From contig OW388300.1 of NCBI GenBank assembly GCA_936450465.1, positions 45,230,358 to 45,294,357 on the forward strand: 64,000 bases of DNA. Direction: 5' to 3'. The stretch's first letter is position 1. Every line of letters starts with the position of its first letter. The position numbers and the translations under genes are program-made. Below are positions 43,666-56,289 of the stretch, in pieces. Source of the stretch: Gibbula magus (lineage: Eukaryota > Mollusca > Gastropoda > Trochida > Trochidae). The notes beneath the pieces were generated by a model. It was not told where the DNA came from. It saw only the letters and a list, made by a program, of their open reading frames with translations, and made no database searches.

Positions 43666-44749
43666 TTTTTTTAAATTACGTTTATATTCCAGCATAAAAT
43701 TAATCTTAAATAGTGTTATCATTGTTTAAAAAACATAAACTATCTGGATTGGTTAATATATCAACCAGTTACTGTTTGGAGGCGGTGAAATATTCATTTG
43801 ATATTCCACCTTTATCAGTTTAATTTCATTATCAATCTCGGTACATGTTCTTATTTAAAAGAATTCTAAGTAAGTAAGCTCTTTTTGGGAACAAAACGTC
43901 ATTGTTCATCTAAAACAATTCACGAACGAATTATATGTAATACATAGTGTTCTGAATAATGGATAAAGAAAACTCAATATAACATAGAATAACATAATCG
44001 CACCTTGTCTATAACATCGAATGGTGGTTTGATGTTTCTTGTCAATTTCCTGTCATTTACTTGTTAAACTGTCATTTACTTGTCAACCTGTCAATCTCCA
44101 CACATCACATTCTACAACTCCGAGTTTCATTTATCCCTGTAAGGAGCAGATGATTTGAAAGTGTGTATCAGGCCTTTAGGTGGCCTGTTATTCTAAACAT
44201 GCTTAAGGAAAGTCTCCCCATGTCTTTAAACTGGCCAATTTAGCCATAGCTGATTATGTGTCGTGCATTAAGCCTCTGATTATGTGTAAGGTCTACTGTT
44301 TGAGGTTGTACTTCGTACTGACCATAAAGATGGCGGGACAAAATTGATTTTGCTACCATCAACGAGTTTACTGTCCAAAGATCACTGTTTAAGGAGTGAA
44401 AACGAGAGAGGAGGTTTGACATTTATGATTAACTGCTAGTCCTAAAGTAATTCTAGTTAAACAAGGCGTATAACAGTTTCTAAATCTGCAATATGTTCTC
44501 CAGTTTTGTAATAGCTCCAACCAGCCGTTCAGTAGCATTACCAACGATTCCGTGCGTCCGAAGACATTTTCCGTCCGACAGATTGCAGAAAAAATATTCA
44601 TCCGATTTTTTTCAAACTGCACAAATCTTCTACAATAATGATAATATGTACCAGGAGAGGTAAAATGAAAAATTACAGGCGATTTTATTATAAATATCCT
44701 TTTCGTTTCATTTAAAAGTTTTACCTTTGAAATCCTCTTTTTGACTGGG
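43663..44749. other. non-coding DNA
   Basis: No gene. A hairpin CAGGCC...GGCCTG at about 44170-44187 recalls the LINE 3' hairpins but has no AATAAA after it. Confidence 0.35.
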
Positions 44750-45110
44750 AGAAAGTGTGTTTAAGATTGGAGCCTGATAATTATCACGTAATATATTGAA
44801 TGAGTATAAGAGGAAATACATTATGTGTATTTGACTCAGTTGATCTCTTACTGAATATTTCACAGAAGAAACTAAAACCTGTAGTTTTGAAAAGATTAAC
44901 ACCTGGTCATTTCAAACAGCTGTCAAAATTGTAACTGTTAACTAAGAGGTATCAAATCACATTCTTTTATGGAACACTCAACTTTCTTCTTATAATGCAC
45001 AAATTTGATCTGTCTTGTAATCGTGTTGGTACTATGCTTGAAAGACATGCCAAATTACAGTATACTTTCACAGAAATACACAAGTAGGTGAACAAACATT
45101 CGGTATGTAG
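44750..45110 (+). pseudogene. unknown repeat-encoded peptide, copy 2
   Basis: Plus-strand homologue of 57790-58110 (minus), detectable at DNA level: GGTATCAAATCA, GAACACTCAACTTTCTTCTTA and AAATACACAAGTAG against the complements of 57975, 57944 and 57830. Translates in pieces as HFKQLSKL and RYQITFFYGTLNFLL. Several stops. No family recognised. Confidence 0.5.
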
Positions 45111-45550
45111 CTGAAGGTCTTAATGAGAGTAAGTGTATACAAGTCTCATACTATTCCCACTTGAAATATTCGTTTTCACAACATATTGCAAACTGCAGAA
45201 ACTTTTCCGATGATTCTATTAACATTTTTGGAACCTTAACCAGTGCTATTTTTTTTAACAAAAAGTGATCTTTTATGATACTTTTATGATATTTTACTTG
45301 GAATCAGGTGACTGTAGATGGGACAATGCGCATGTTTACTGAAACAGTCACTGGCATTGCATCAACGTTCTTTGAGAGAACCATCCATCACAAAAGCGGA
45401 ACGTTTAGCAACAAAGACAAGGCAGATTGGTTCCACGAAGAGTGCTATAAACTGAGAAATGTGTTTAATCTTTAAAGAAAGTGCTTAAAGAAATCAACGA
45501 GTACTGATTAGAGAATCCATGTTTTAAAATGTAAAAGACAATATAAAAAT

Positions 45551-46217
45551 AGAGCCATGGGCTCTGTAGCTCATCCGGATTTATATACATTAACTAATTC
45601 AAAATGTCAACTTCTAGGTGAGAGGTATAAAACATAGGAAGCACTTTAAATGGAGAAGATGAAATAGGTCTTAAGGTCCTTACCCCTCTGATATATCTTT
45701 GAGGCCAGAGATAAAATCCCCTACAAATAATGTCACACTTGAAGATTTAATTCATTACTGTTGTTTCCTTTAAATTACGTCCCTTTAAAGAGCACATAAA
45801 ATCTCTAGATGAAATAGCTTTTCAGGTCATGACGACTGTGACCTATATTTGGGGTCATGGGGTCACCAAATCTACAATATAGAATTCCCATTAGCCAAGG
45901 AGTCAACACACAACTTTTCATCTCACTAGACCATTTGGAACTGGAGAAGAGGATGAAAATAGGTTTTGGGGGTTGTGACCCCTGTGATCCAATTTGAGGT
46001 CACGGGGTCATGAAATCTCAATTGAGAATCCCCTTTAGCCAAGGAGTCTGCACATACAATTTCAGCTCCCTAGACCAAGTGGTTCTGGATAAGAAGATGA
46101 AAATGCGAAAAGTTTACAGACGGACGGACGAACGGACAGACGGGCGGACGGACGGACACCGGACACCATGCCATGCCATAAGCCCATCGGGCCTTTCAGG
46201 CCAGATGACCTAACAAC
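45551..46217 (+). mobile_element. 667-bp insertion of unknown type with internal duplication
   Basis: Splits the LINE linker: joining 45550 to 46218 reads RQYKNCVRRKKRQF. It contains two direct copies of a segment of about 145 bp (about 45810-45955 and 45956-46103) sharing GAC...GTGACC, GGGGTCA, TAGCCAAGGAGTC and CTAGACCA, and a shorter decayed third near 45640. It ends with an ACGG-type tract (46119-46158) and GGGCCTTTCAGGCC. No clear inverted ends or target duplication. Confidence 0.75.
46119..46158 (+). repeat. (ACGG)n-like microsatellite
   Basis: Imperfect CGGACGGACGG tract inside the 667-bp insertion. Confidence 0.85.
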
Positions 46218-48339
46218 TGTGTTAGAAGAAAGAAGAGGCAATTTATAACTAAAATGACATCTGAACTCTCCGAGCTGAAAAGGAAACATCCCAGGGAATT
46301 CTGGAAATTCATAAATAGAAACAAGAAATTGTCTGTGGAATCGGAGTTAACTCTGGAGGACTTCTACCAACACTTTAAACGCATTCACTCTGACCAGACC
46401 TTTAGTAATGAAGCTATTAGAAGAAGAACTTCTGAAATGATTGCTTTGAAACTTTAAATGTACCAATTACACTGACTGATGTAAAGACAGCACTTACAAA
46501 TATGAAAAAAATATATCCCCTGGAAAAGACAATTTTTTGTTAGAATATGTTGACATTTTGTTGGAGATTATCGACATAGATATAGTGACTTATTTCAACA
46601 ACATACTCGATTCGGGTTGTTTCCCAACCATCTGGTCAATCGGACTTATTGTACCTATACACAAGAAGAACTCTGTTGATGACACTAATAATTATAGAGG
46701 CATCACCACTTGGGTAGTTTTGGTAAATTATTCACTAAAATTCTGAACACAAAACTTAGCATAGTTGCTAATATGTTTAATATGATTTCCGAAGCCCAAT
46801 TTTGGTACAATAGATGCTATATTTATTTTTGATAGGTTAATACATTATGTACTCTAAGGGAGGAATAAACTTTTTTGTGCGTTTATTTTTTATCAAAAGG
46901 CATTTGATAGTGTATATCGCAATGGATTGTGGCTAAAATTAAGTAAACTAGGTACAGGGGGCAAGTTCTTTGATATATGTAGAGCTATGTATAATGATGT
47001 TAAGTCGTGCGTCCGTTATAATAATGACATGAGTGAAGTCTTTTCTTCTTGCACTGGTTTGCGTCAGGGTGAAATCCTTTCTCCATTATTGTTCTCGTTT
47101 TTTATTGAGGATCTCGAATTTTAATTACAGGAAAATATTACTTCTGGTCTAGATTTACATGATCTCATGCTGTTTTTGCTCCTCTTCGCTGACGATATGG
47201 TTCTCATGAGCACATCTTCCTCTGATTTACAATCTCAGTTGAATAGTTTGTTAGATTATTGCAATGTCTGGGGGCTTTCTGTGAATATAGACAAGACTAA
47301 AGTAGTCACTTTCCAGAAGTCATACATTTTACCAAAGCAGATTTACTATTATGGTTCAGTCCAACTTGAAAGTCTTACAGAGTTTAATTATCTTGGTTTA
47401 TCATTTAAATTTAATGGAATTTGTCACCGGTATTAATCTACTGGCGGATAAGGGACTCAAGGCCTGTAATGCTTTATTAAAAGATATTAGAAAAAATAAG
47501 ATTAATGTTAAAACATCATTGGAGTTGTTTGATGCTTGTGTTGTACCGGTATTGCACTATGGGTGTGAGGTATGGGGCTGGACACAGAGCGAGTTTATCG
47601 TAGATTCTGTAAAAATATCCTCAGTGTTAAGAATTGTACAAGTAATCTACTAGTTTATGGAGAACTTTGAAGATTTCCCCTTTATATTCAGCGAGATTTA
47701 CAAATGGTTAAAGTTTGGTTTAAAGTTGTAAGATCAGAAAATTGTAATTTTAGGGAATTGTATTCTAATCAAGATGAAAGTTCTGACTGGTTACGCCATG
47801 TTAAGGATATTCTTACTGTAAACGGGCTACTCAATGCATGGTTGTCTCCTTTTGACGTAAATATTCCAGTTGTATTGTCATACCTGAAGCAGCGACTCCA
47901 GGACAAATTTATCACTTATTAGTACCAGGAAATGAGAAAATCTGCCACATGTCAGTAATATAAGCAATTTAAGGAAAACTTTGTATTGGAAAGTTATTTA
48001 GTTAATGTTTTGAATTTCAAACATAGATGTGCACTTAGTAAATTAAGACTACCGTCCCACACATTATTAATTGAAACAGGTAAATATAGTAGCAGTAAAA
48101 TTCCAAGAGATCAACGATTATGTATGCATTGTCATCTTCACGAGATCGAAGATGAATTTCACTTTTTACTACAATGTCCATTGTACTCTCATTTGAGATC
48201 TGTTCACTTAAAGAAATATTATTGTAATCGCTATTCCGTTTATAAATGTACACAATTATTGTCATCAGAAAATATTAATATTCAGCGCTCCTTGAGTAAA
48301 TTTGTGTATGAAGCTTTTCATTTAAGAAACAACAATTAA
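46218..48339 (+). pseudogene. LINE ORF2 reverse transcriptase, broken
   Basis: Fragments in order: KHPREFWKFINRNKK (46286); IVPIHKKNSVDDTNNYRG (46648); TGLRQGEILSPLLFSF (47054); LLFADDMVLMS (47179, FADD intact); HYGCEVWGW (47558); and RLCMHCHLHEIEDEFHFLLQ (48116), the C-terminal Cys/His motif. At least five frameshifts or stops. It is closest to the ORF2 at 36140-39655. Confidence 0.9.
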
Positions 48340-48789
48340 TATATCATTGTCGTTTGTTTACCTCAACACCGTATCATGTATTATTAACAATGTATGGCCA
48401 GAGGCCAAACTTGGCTTGCTTTAATAAAATCTGTCTGTCTGTCTGTCTGTCTGTCTATGAATTAAAAACTAATCAATTTGTCTTCAAAAGAAGTTTGATT
48501 TTTACCACAAGGGATTTATAACTAAAATTAATCTCGTGTTCTAATTCTTTTCTAACAAACTTAGTGTCATATTTTAGTTCTAAACTTCGGTAATATGGAA
48601 CAAAAAATAATCAAATGTTCTCGTTAATGGGGAAAATCATTTGAAATGTGAAATTTGAAACAGTAAAAATCTGAATTTAACGACGGTGAACTTTTATTAT
48701 TTACATTTAATGACTAGATTGTGATTAACTGTTAAAAGTAGACGTTTGAAGCTGTCATAAAAACATAGGCCCTCTCAACTTAGTACATA

Positions 48790-49450
48790 TGTTCAGTTCA
48801 TTGCCGAATCCTACAGAAACCTTTATCAAATATCTTGAAAAATATTTTTTCAAATTCATCTGGACTAACAAAAATAACAAAATAAAATAAAATGAAGAGA
48901 TTAAATGGTTTAAAGATTAGATTCCATGTAAAAGCATTCATCAAAGATAAGAAATTATTCACTTTTAGACCACTGTAAAACAAAATATCTGATAATAATT
49001 CTTGTAACATATCTTATAGTAAAATCTTCAATTATTGTAAAAAGAAATCAAATTGATGTAAAACAAAAGTTCTGATAATAATCAATGAAACATATCTCAG
49101 AGTAAAATCTTCACGTATGGAACAAACGTAGACACACTTTGCAACTTTGAAAACTCTTTCTGGAAAAATGCTTTTGAAGCATGGAGTACTTGTTGTAAAA
49201 CGTTTTATTTTGATCCTGAATTTTTTTATCACATTCTTGCTGAATTGTTGTGGCTAAATCATAATTATAAAACCTTCATGCTATATTATTAGCAACTGGG
49301 CTGATAAAGGTTATTTGACAGTAAAAAACGTATGTGATGAGCATGGAATTTTACCTTTTGCAAAGGTAAGTCAAAATACAAATAAGAGGAACAATTTAAT
49401 ATTATGATCTACTTCACATTCTATCAAAATAAACATATTATTAAAGGGAC
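48790..49450 (+). pseudogene. second L1/Tx1-type LINE fragment
   Basis: Reads LPNPTETFIKYLEKYFFKFI at 48801, the post-RT motif seen in the L1/Tx1 element at 25979, then FENSFWKNAFEAWSTCCKTF (about 49145) and a later segment with DKGYLTV and CDEHG. Stops and frameshifts throughout. It may extend to about 50.1 kb without clear motifs. Confidence 0.65.
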
Positions 49451-50616
49451 AAGAATCATTCCTATATACTCGGTATGTGAGCACATGTGTACAATTCGGT
49501 TTGACCTTGAAACCATGGAAGCAATTTGTTAATAGCTGTAAAAGGCAAAAACAGTGAGAACTCCTGAATCATTCAATCACTATTTATCTTCAGATTTTCA
49601 TATTCTTAGATGAAACCAAGCTGATTGTTTGTGCGATAGATTGTATTGTCTTCAAATGATAAGTATTCAAAGTGAAGTGCTGATATATAATGAGAAGGTA
49701 AAATAAGATTTTTCCAATGTAACAGGACTCGAACACATGCCTTTGGACACGATGAGGTTGATGACTACATCAGATTTCTGTACACTGCATACAGAAGGAA
49801 ATATCATTGCTATCTTTTAGAGGACACGTTGGTCATATGGCACTCATTTAAACATTATTATTCATTAAGTTTATCAATGTAAACCAATTAGGCAATGTTT
49901 GGACATGGTATACTTGTATATCTGGTATTATACTGGTCCTCTTCTCGCTTCTGTCAAAGATTCACTTTAGAAATCCTTTACCTGGAACTGAGCATTGCCA
50001 TTGAGTCATGCAGCAAATGCGGAAGAATTGAAAGTCAAACGTATTGGTGTAACGACATCCACTGACAATAAAGTATGTTACTCATCTGTATTTATAAGAA
50101 ATAATTTGGCTTAACTTACTCTAAAAAGTCTAAAATATTTGAAACAATATTATGAAGGTGGTTGCATGGAACACGTTATGTCTCCTTAAAAATCACAGAA
50201 TAAAGATGGTCAACAAGCTATATAATCAATGTATGATGTATGTATATCATGATTATTATGATAGGATATCCAGCAAATTCACGATTTCATTTCCTGAACT
50301 GCTTTGGGAGCAGTTTGAGCCCAGTGCTACCTACCATGACTAGTTGCACGAATATTCAGAGTACATCATCTAACTTTAAAAGAATGTTATGGCCTTATGA
50401 ATCTTTACTTAATTAATGATTCCTTGATTAAAGTAAGCAGTATAGCAGGTTACCATTCATCGACTAAATAGCCTAGAGTCCCCTCACTCTTACACTGTTA
50501 ATTAGGCTTCATTAAGTTCATCCCTACGTCTCAAATAAAGTACTACTTTATTTTCTTTGTATCTTATTACCTGGCATTAAAGTCAGGAAAAAGTTTGAGA
50601 CATGTTTTGCTAAACC
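49451..50616. other. non-coding DNA, perhaps further LINE remains
   Basis: Short open frames without recognised motifs; no supported gene. Confidence 0.35.
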
Positions 50617-50618
50617 TA

Positions 50619-51785
50619 AACTGACAGGCAAAAGAAAGTATACACTTTTTAAAATGAAAGTATATACAATTTATATTAGTGATGTTGACAGTAAGCATCG
50701 GATACATAGGGCCTAAACATAAACTTTAGTTGAACTAAATCCATAATAACACATTTTGGAGAAAATTGGAAAATACTGATAATCACGTGACCTTCACACT
50801 GGTGTAAAGGCACGTGACACATTGGTAACATTTGCTACACATTATCAATGTAAGCCATCCCATCTGTGAAAAAACACCTAAAACCCGTCAAAAGTAACAC
50901 CAGAAAAACGTGAATAACTTCTGAAGTTTGACAAAAGCTAGGCAACGGATACCAAAGCTACAAGAATCGCCCTTGTTCCTACATTTCTAATGTCAATGTG
51001 TTGTCACATTACAGCCGAGTTGAGGAGACATTTGACAATCCCAGAACACAAAAAAAATGTTTTTTTTGCCCCATGAAGGCTGATATCTGCTAGCGTTAGA
51101 CCGCCGCCAACGCTATCTCTGAGTGACGTCATTGACGGCGACCACCTTAGATCGACGTGTCACTATGCACACGTGCACCAGAAGACCTTGAAATGGTAGA
51201 GTCGAAGTTTTTCGACTGTTTAATAGACCGCTGAACTTTGATGTATGGCTAATGGCATTATGCCTGTGACAACGTCGGTTTGGCATGCAACGATACAGCT
51301 TTACAATGATTTCTATTTTCTCAAGACTTGTCACTGATTGGACAACTGTCTGACGGTCCCCAATGGCGTGTTGGAATCAAATCACACCCTCCAGTTATTG
51401 AACAAGCGTCGATGCAGGTTTTGCATGAACACAGAAACAACTGTCAGGTGGCGTCAAAAGACATTCTTAATTTTCGATCCGACAGTGCATTTCATAATGC
51501 GTTGACACACGAATCGACCCCATTTGGCACCCATGTGGCAAAATTTACAAATTGAAATACTTTAGGGAATAGAAAGAATTAAAACTAACGAGTTTTGGTT
51601 ATGTTTTTACCCTACATCTTTTGGATTTATTGTGTGCAAAACTGGTTAATTAAACGTTAAAGTTTAGGGTTGTGATTTTTTCCGAAATGAATGAAATATG
51701 TACCTTATCTCATACTTCTACCATATTTAGTTTTTAAATTATAATGATTGAAAAAGAAGTGTTCACTTTCTTTTGCCTGCCAGTT
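50619..51785. mobile_element. 1.17-kb TA-flanked DNA element
   Basis: Inverted ends of about 32 bp: AACTGACAGGCAAAAGAAAG at 50619 and AACTGGCAGGCAAAAGAAAG as complement ending at 51785, continuing with ACACTT. TA dinucleotides flank both (50617-50618 and 51786-51787), the Tc1/mariner-type duplication. A minus-strand frame at 51113-51334 starts MTSLEKIEIIVKLY, which has the look of a transposase N-terminus, but the rest is too decayed to classify. Confidence 0.75.
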
Positions 51786-51787
51786 TA

Positions 51788-52844
51788 TATGTCATCTTAG
51801 CATATAACTTTTTAATAAAAAATCATGAAATTAGCCATTGAGCCATTGAATCGGTCAAATAACTTTGGCATTTACATCAATAGAATGTATTTAGTTGTTT
51901 CAAATGTAAGTTACTGACCTTCTAAGACATGTGCTTAGCTTCGATATCGTGGTCTGAGGTATAAGGATAGACGTCTTGGTTGTTATACTCACATGCACAA
52001 GAAACGTCTCCAAAGTTTAAAGAGAGTATAAAACGTAATATTTATGTTGGTGATAATAGACTTTCGAATGCATTAATAGAAACATTTTATGGGAAGCAGT
52101 GCTCACTATTGCATATATCAAAGCAAGATACTCATATTTTCATTTCTTTTCAAATAAAATTATGGTGCTGAAATCGTCTTTTCATCATGTTTTGTGCCAT
52201 AATGTTTGGCACTTAAATTGAATTAATTATTAAATGTACAACATTCATAAAAGACGTTGAACTTAAATTTATGACGCATCTTTACTGCAGGGCGTAATAA
52301 AACAAGGCAATAGACTCATCTAGTTAAGATCATTCCCACATGACGATTTCTGAAAAACGTGTGATTCTGGGAATAATATTTTGAAAAATATAAAATTTAG
52401 TTTAGTTGGCTTCTTACATTATGAACTCACTCGTGGATCGTAATATCTTGTAGTTTATATGATGACGTGTCTCTTGCACCTGAGTTTAGCATATAAATTC
52501 AAAAGAATGTTTTAATTGTGTTATTTTCTATTAATTCAATATTTTAAAAATAAAGGTGATGCATTTGATTATGTCACTATTAATAAATGTTTATTTAAAT
52601 ATTATATTTGTTAACTATCTTTGTTTAATGTAGACAGGGGTAAGAAATTAGATAAGACTCATACCATGTTTAAAGGCGCTGTAGCACATTTTTGGCCCAT
52701 TTTGTTAATAATAATGTTTCCATTTATTATTAAGATTCATACAATATAGTGTTATGGTAGTAGGTAAAACATCTCATTACACGACCCGATAAGCCGTATC
52801 AACACCTTAAAATGACCAATTGATTGGAAATGGACTTGCATGGC
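51788..52844. other. non-coding DNA
   Basis: No gene or repeat recognised. Confidence 0.4.
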
Positions 52845-53540
52845 TTAAAGGCCAGTTCACACTGATCCGAATGTGACCAAAGATGCCAACATGAAATAGA
52901 AAATTATAATTTCGCACGAATTTGGTTAAAACAAGTCAGAATCAAGAGCATGCATGATGCAGTCAGAAGGCAATACGATGACATTGACGTAACACAAGAC
53001 TACAATGTAGGCCTATATGCTTTGCGAATGTCGGGTCGATCGTCTACGAATACAACACGATGACAGCATGATTGCAACACGTCGTCGTGTTAAGAATCGT
53101 GTTGAGAGTTTGAGTAGTATGTGATGAGAATGCGAAATGAGCTAGGTGACACGTGCTTCACGTGACATCCAGATTATATAACAATGTTACTGAGACGGTT
53201 GGTCTCTCAGTTGCTGTCGAGGGTAGTGATTTTTAAAAAAAGGACTAAACTTGATATGCCATTATGAAAGACAGATTAAAAAAAAAAAAAAAACATTTGC
53301 TGAAACCAGTCTAGTCAGGAAATCACGTGAACCATTAAAATTCACTGTTCCTGCTTCGGCTGCACCATCGGCGGATTTTTAAAAATGTTTTTAAAAAACT
53401 TCCGAACCCGCATACGAAACTTCATGTTCGTGGTTTGTTCGTGTCTCAATTTTTCCCTTCCCGAGGTCACCGTGACGCAATCTTGTTACTTCTTGTCATT
53501 ATCGTATTACATTCGCAAGTCTATCGGTACCATCTCCCTG

Positions 53541-53598
53541 TTAAGCCACTGTCACACTTCTGCGTATCTTCATTCCTTAAGCCGCTGTCACACTTTAG
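53541..53598 (+). repeat. direct repeat TTAAGCCRCTGTCACACTT
   Basis: Two copies, 36 bp apart (53541 and 53577). Each begins with TTAA and resembles a TTAA-element end, suggesting nested or abortive insertion inside the larger element. Confidence 0.6.
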
Positions 53599-54299
53599 TT
53601 TATAGGAAGTGCGTATGAGTTGCGCATAAGAAATATTGTATACGCAACCGACACGGTCAAAATTAAAGTTCTATTTTTAGTACTTTTCCTTACTTGTTTC
53701 GCACAGGAAGCGAACAGTTTGCGACCATTGCATATGAGATGCGTACGGGATGCGTGTGAGATGCGTATGAAATGCGAATGTTATGCATGTGAGATGCGGA
53801 TGAGATGACCATGATGTGCGTGTTACTATTTTACTGAACCAGATGACTCACATTTTCGCCATCTTCTCCAGAATCGCTACATTCCCAAAACTAACATTTT
53901 GTGGGGAGGTAGCATGCACCAAGGGGATCAAAGTTTGTTTCCTCTCAGAAACAAGTTGACATAGGAACTTAAGTTTTAATAAAAACATCTTTGATGGATG
54001 GAGATATTAGTTCATTTATGGTCGTTAACAGAGGTCCGCCCTAAATTCTTTTAACGACTTCTCCCCATGACCCAGTAATGTTAGAAAACTAAAATTTTGA
54101 GAATATGTTCTTTGACGGTGGAGACTTCGATTTATCAAGAGTTCAAGAGTCAAGAGTTTACGAGTATTAGGTCAAAAACCAATATAAATCCACTCGTGGA
54201 TATACCTGTACACGTGGCGAAGTACATATCTAGACAATAATTACAAATCTTAATATTATTATTGCCCAAGAGTGAGGATACAAATAATTAAATCACTAA

Positions 54300-55000
54300 A
54301 ACTTAACTTTGTTTCTTATCTTTAAGATGTAATAAATACACGCCAATAAACTTCAACATATTTATACTTTACAGTAGAACATTACTTAAATATTGTTTGC
54401 ATAGTATATATTTTGGACAGATCAAGAAAACATGGTATTCATATTTTATTTCGTTATAACAACAGGGACATAATCTATCAACAGAAGGGAGTTTAGGCAC
54501 ACTCCACCTTCCTTTCTCAATCATAAGCATATGTGAGCCGAGACGGAAGCGTAAGTGCAATTTTGTATTCTTTCACATCTATATTAGTTTTTATTATATT
54601 ATCTTTGCAAAGGGATTTTGATCAAAACTATATATCGATCCGAACTTCAAAATTTTAAACCAATATTTAACAACCGTTACAAGCAGATTAACTTTTAAGT
54701 GAAATGTAGCTAATTCGCCACATGAGAATACTGATGGAGTTGACATTTTAACATATAGCATATTTTTTTAATAAGTTTCTCTTTCCATAACTTTAGCTTA
54801 CATAAAGCTCTAAACTTCACAGCCATTTGGGAGAATAGGAGAAACGGTTGATTGAAGTAATTGATACTGAACATCTGGAGAGATATACCCACTCTTTTTA
54901 TGACTCAGATGAGATATCCAAAGCATTCTAATGGTATGAATTATATCATCTTCCAAACCAGCCCATATCGAAGCATTTATAAATAAGTGAGAGAAAAAAA
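54300..55000 (-). pseudogene. LINE ORF2 C-terminal scrap
   Basis: 54369-54560 has RLCPCCYNEIKYEYHVFLIC, the Cys/His motif of the hairpin-3' LINE family. Upstream (54600-54870) is STPSVFSCGELATFH and KYWFKILKFG, matching the STPSCMVYGECG and KYWFKILRM region of the 36.1-kb LINE. Frameshifted and truncated at both ends, within the 3.3-kb inverted-repeat element. Confidence 0.8.
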
Positions 55001-56289
55001 TCAGTTAAACTTTAGGTACCATGCTCTTTGACTGTGAAACCTTGTAATCAGAGCTTCGTGTTATACAAATGATATATTATGAACTATGTGACCTACAGTT
55101 AACCTAGGTGCATTGCCCCAGCCTAGCCTATTTCTAAATCAGGAATATGTGCAGATAGTGTGTTCATAAACCACTTATACAAGGCATTCTAACATGAATA
55201 GAGAGCAAACTTATAATAATAATAAGAAGAAAGTGTATTCATATTCATACGCAATGCATCGATTTCCCATCGGTCGAGTGCGGTACACGTACGTTATGAA
55301 TACGTAATGGATATGCACTCCATACGCAGTATTTGCTGTTCTCTCGAACCACATATGAATTGCGTATGGCAGACGTACACATAGCGTACTTTGACCGAAT
55401 ATAGCACGCATTCTTAACGAACACACTACGAATATCAACACATTATACGCATTATAACCGTGTTCCTTGCAATCGCACTGCGTATTGTCCTTATGTGGAA
55501 AGTATGGCAAGCATACACATCACGCACACATATCGTACATGGCAGACAACAGACGAAATGATTTGATGTTCCTTAATCATTTATTTGTGTGCCATTATAT
55601 ATCGGTGCGCTCTATAATGTATTCTTTTATAACAGCTGCATAATGTTAAAAAAGGGTTTTAATGTCAACATGGACACAATTCTGAGTTTTCAGAAGGTAT
55701 GCAAGGTATTCAAACAAATGACTTAATAACTCTGTATACTCTATAACTCACGCTAAGTATCACTAACTCTCATAAATTTGCTCTCAATGCATGAAAGAAT
55801 GCCTTTTATAAGTGGTTTATGAATAACATCTGCAAATATGCCTGATTTAGGAATGAAATAATTGTTGCCATTTCCCAGCCTTCCATCTTCTACAACTCTC
55901 TCTCTCAAATGATAACGAACTGCCTCTGCTGGATAGATGTTCAGAGAGGAAATGTACAACCTGTGATCCCCCAGGTGCAAGCTACCTCCCCACAAAATTT
56001 CAGTTTGGGGAGTGTAGCGTTTCTGGAGAAGAAGTCGAAAATATGAGTCATCTGGTTCAGCAAAATAGTGGCACGCAAATCATGTCCAGCTCTCATGCAT
56101 ATTCCGCATCTCATCCGCATCTCATATGCTCTCACAGGCATCTTTTGTCAAATTCGACACATTGTGAACTGGCCTTTACAGGACCATGTACACTCGTTTT
56201 TTTATTCATTTTTTGTTTCATCAGTAAAACTTATTTACCTTTTCGTGAGAGCAATATATTTCAGCAAAATCGTATTTTGGTAGAATTTA

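Larger units (their letters stand above)
45310..48456 (+). mobile_element. 5'-truncated dead LINE, hairpin-3' family
   Basis: Starts in the endonuclease-RT linker (DWFHEECYKLRN, about 45428), is interrupted by a foreign 667-bp segment (45551-46217), resumes RRKKRQFITKMTSEL and runs through the RT to the C-terminal Cys/His region. The 3' end: hairpin TGGCC-AGA-GGCCA (48395-48407), AATAAA (48423-48428), then a CTGT repeat tail (48430-48456). Confidence 0.92.
52849..56175. mobile_element. 3.3-kb inverted-repeat element, TTAA-type
   Basis: Ends AGGCCAGTTCACACTG (52849) and, as complement at 56175, AGGCCAGTTCACAATG; similarity runs about 39 bp to AAAGATGCC. Flanks are TTAA (52845-52848) and TTAC (56176-56179), a probably mutated TTAA duplication. 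Internal arms, 53775-53950 and 55939-56128, form a second long inverted repeat (CTATTTTACTGAACCAGATGA and GTGGGGAGGTAGC). The interior is full of ATGCGTATG/GATGCGGATGAGATGCG-type motifs in both orientations. A LINE scrap (54300-55000) is nested inside. No transposase frame. Confidence 0.75.

Noticed and set aside
43247..43666. 139-codon minus-strand frame opposite the Tc1 transposase
   Set aside because: Shadow of the Tc1 coding strand, starting in the TA repeat; no independent evidence.
46010..46289. Frames with RRTDERTDGRTDG-type repeats
   Set aside because: Created by the ACGG microsatellite in the 667-bp insertion.
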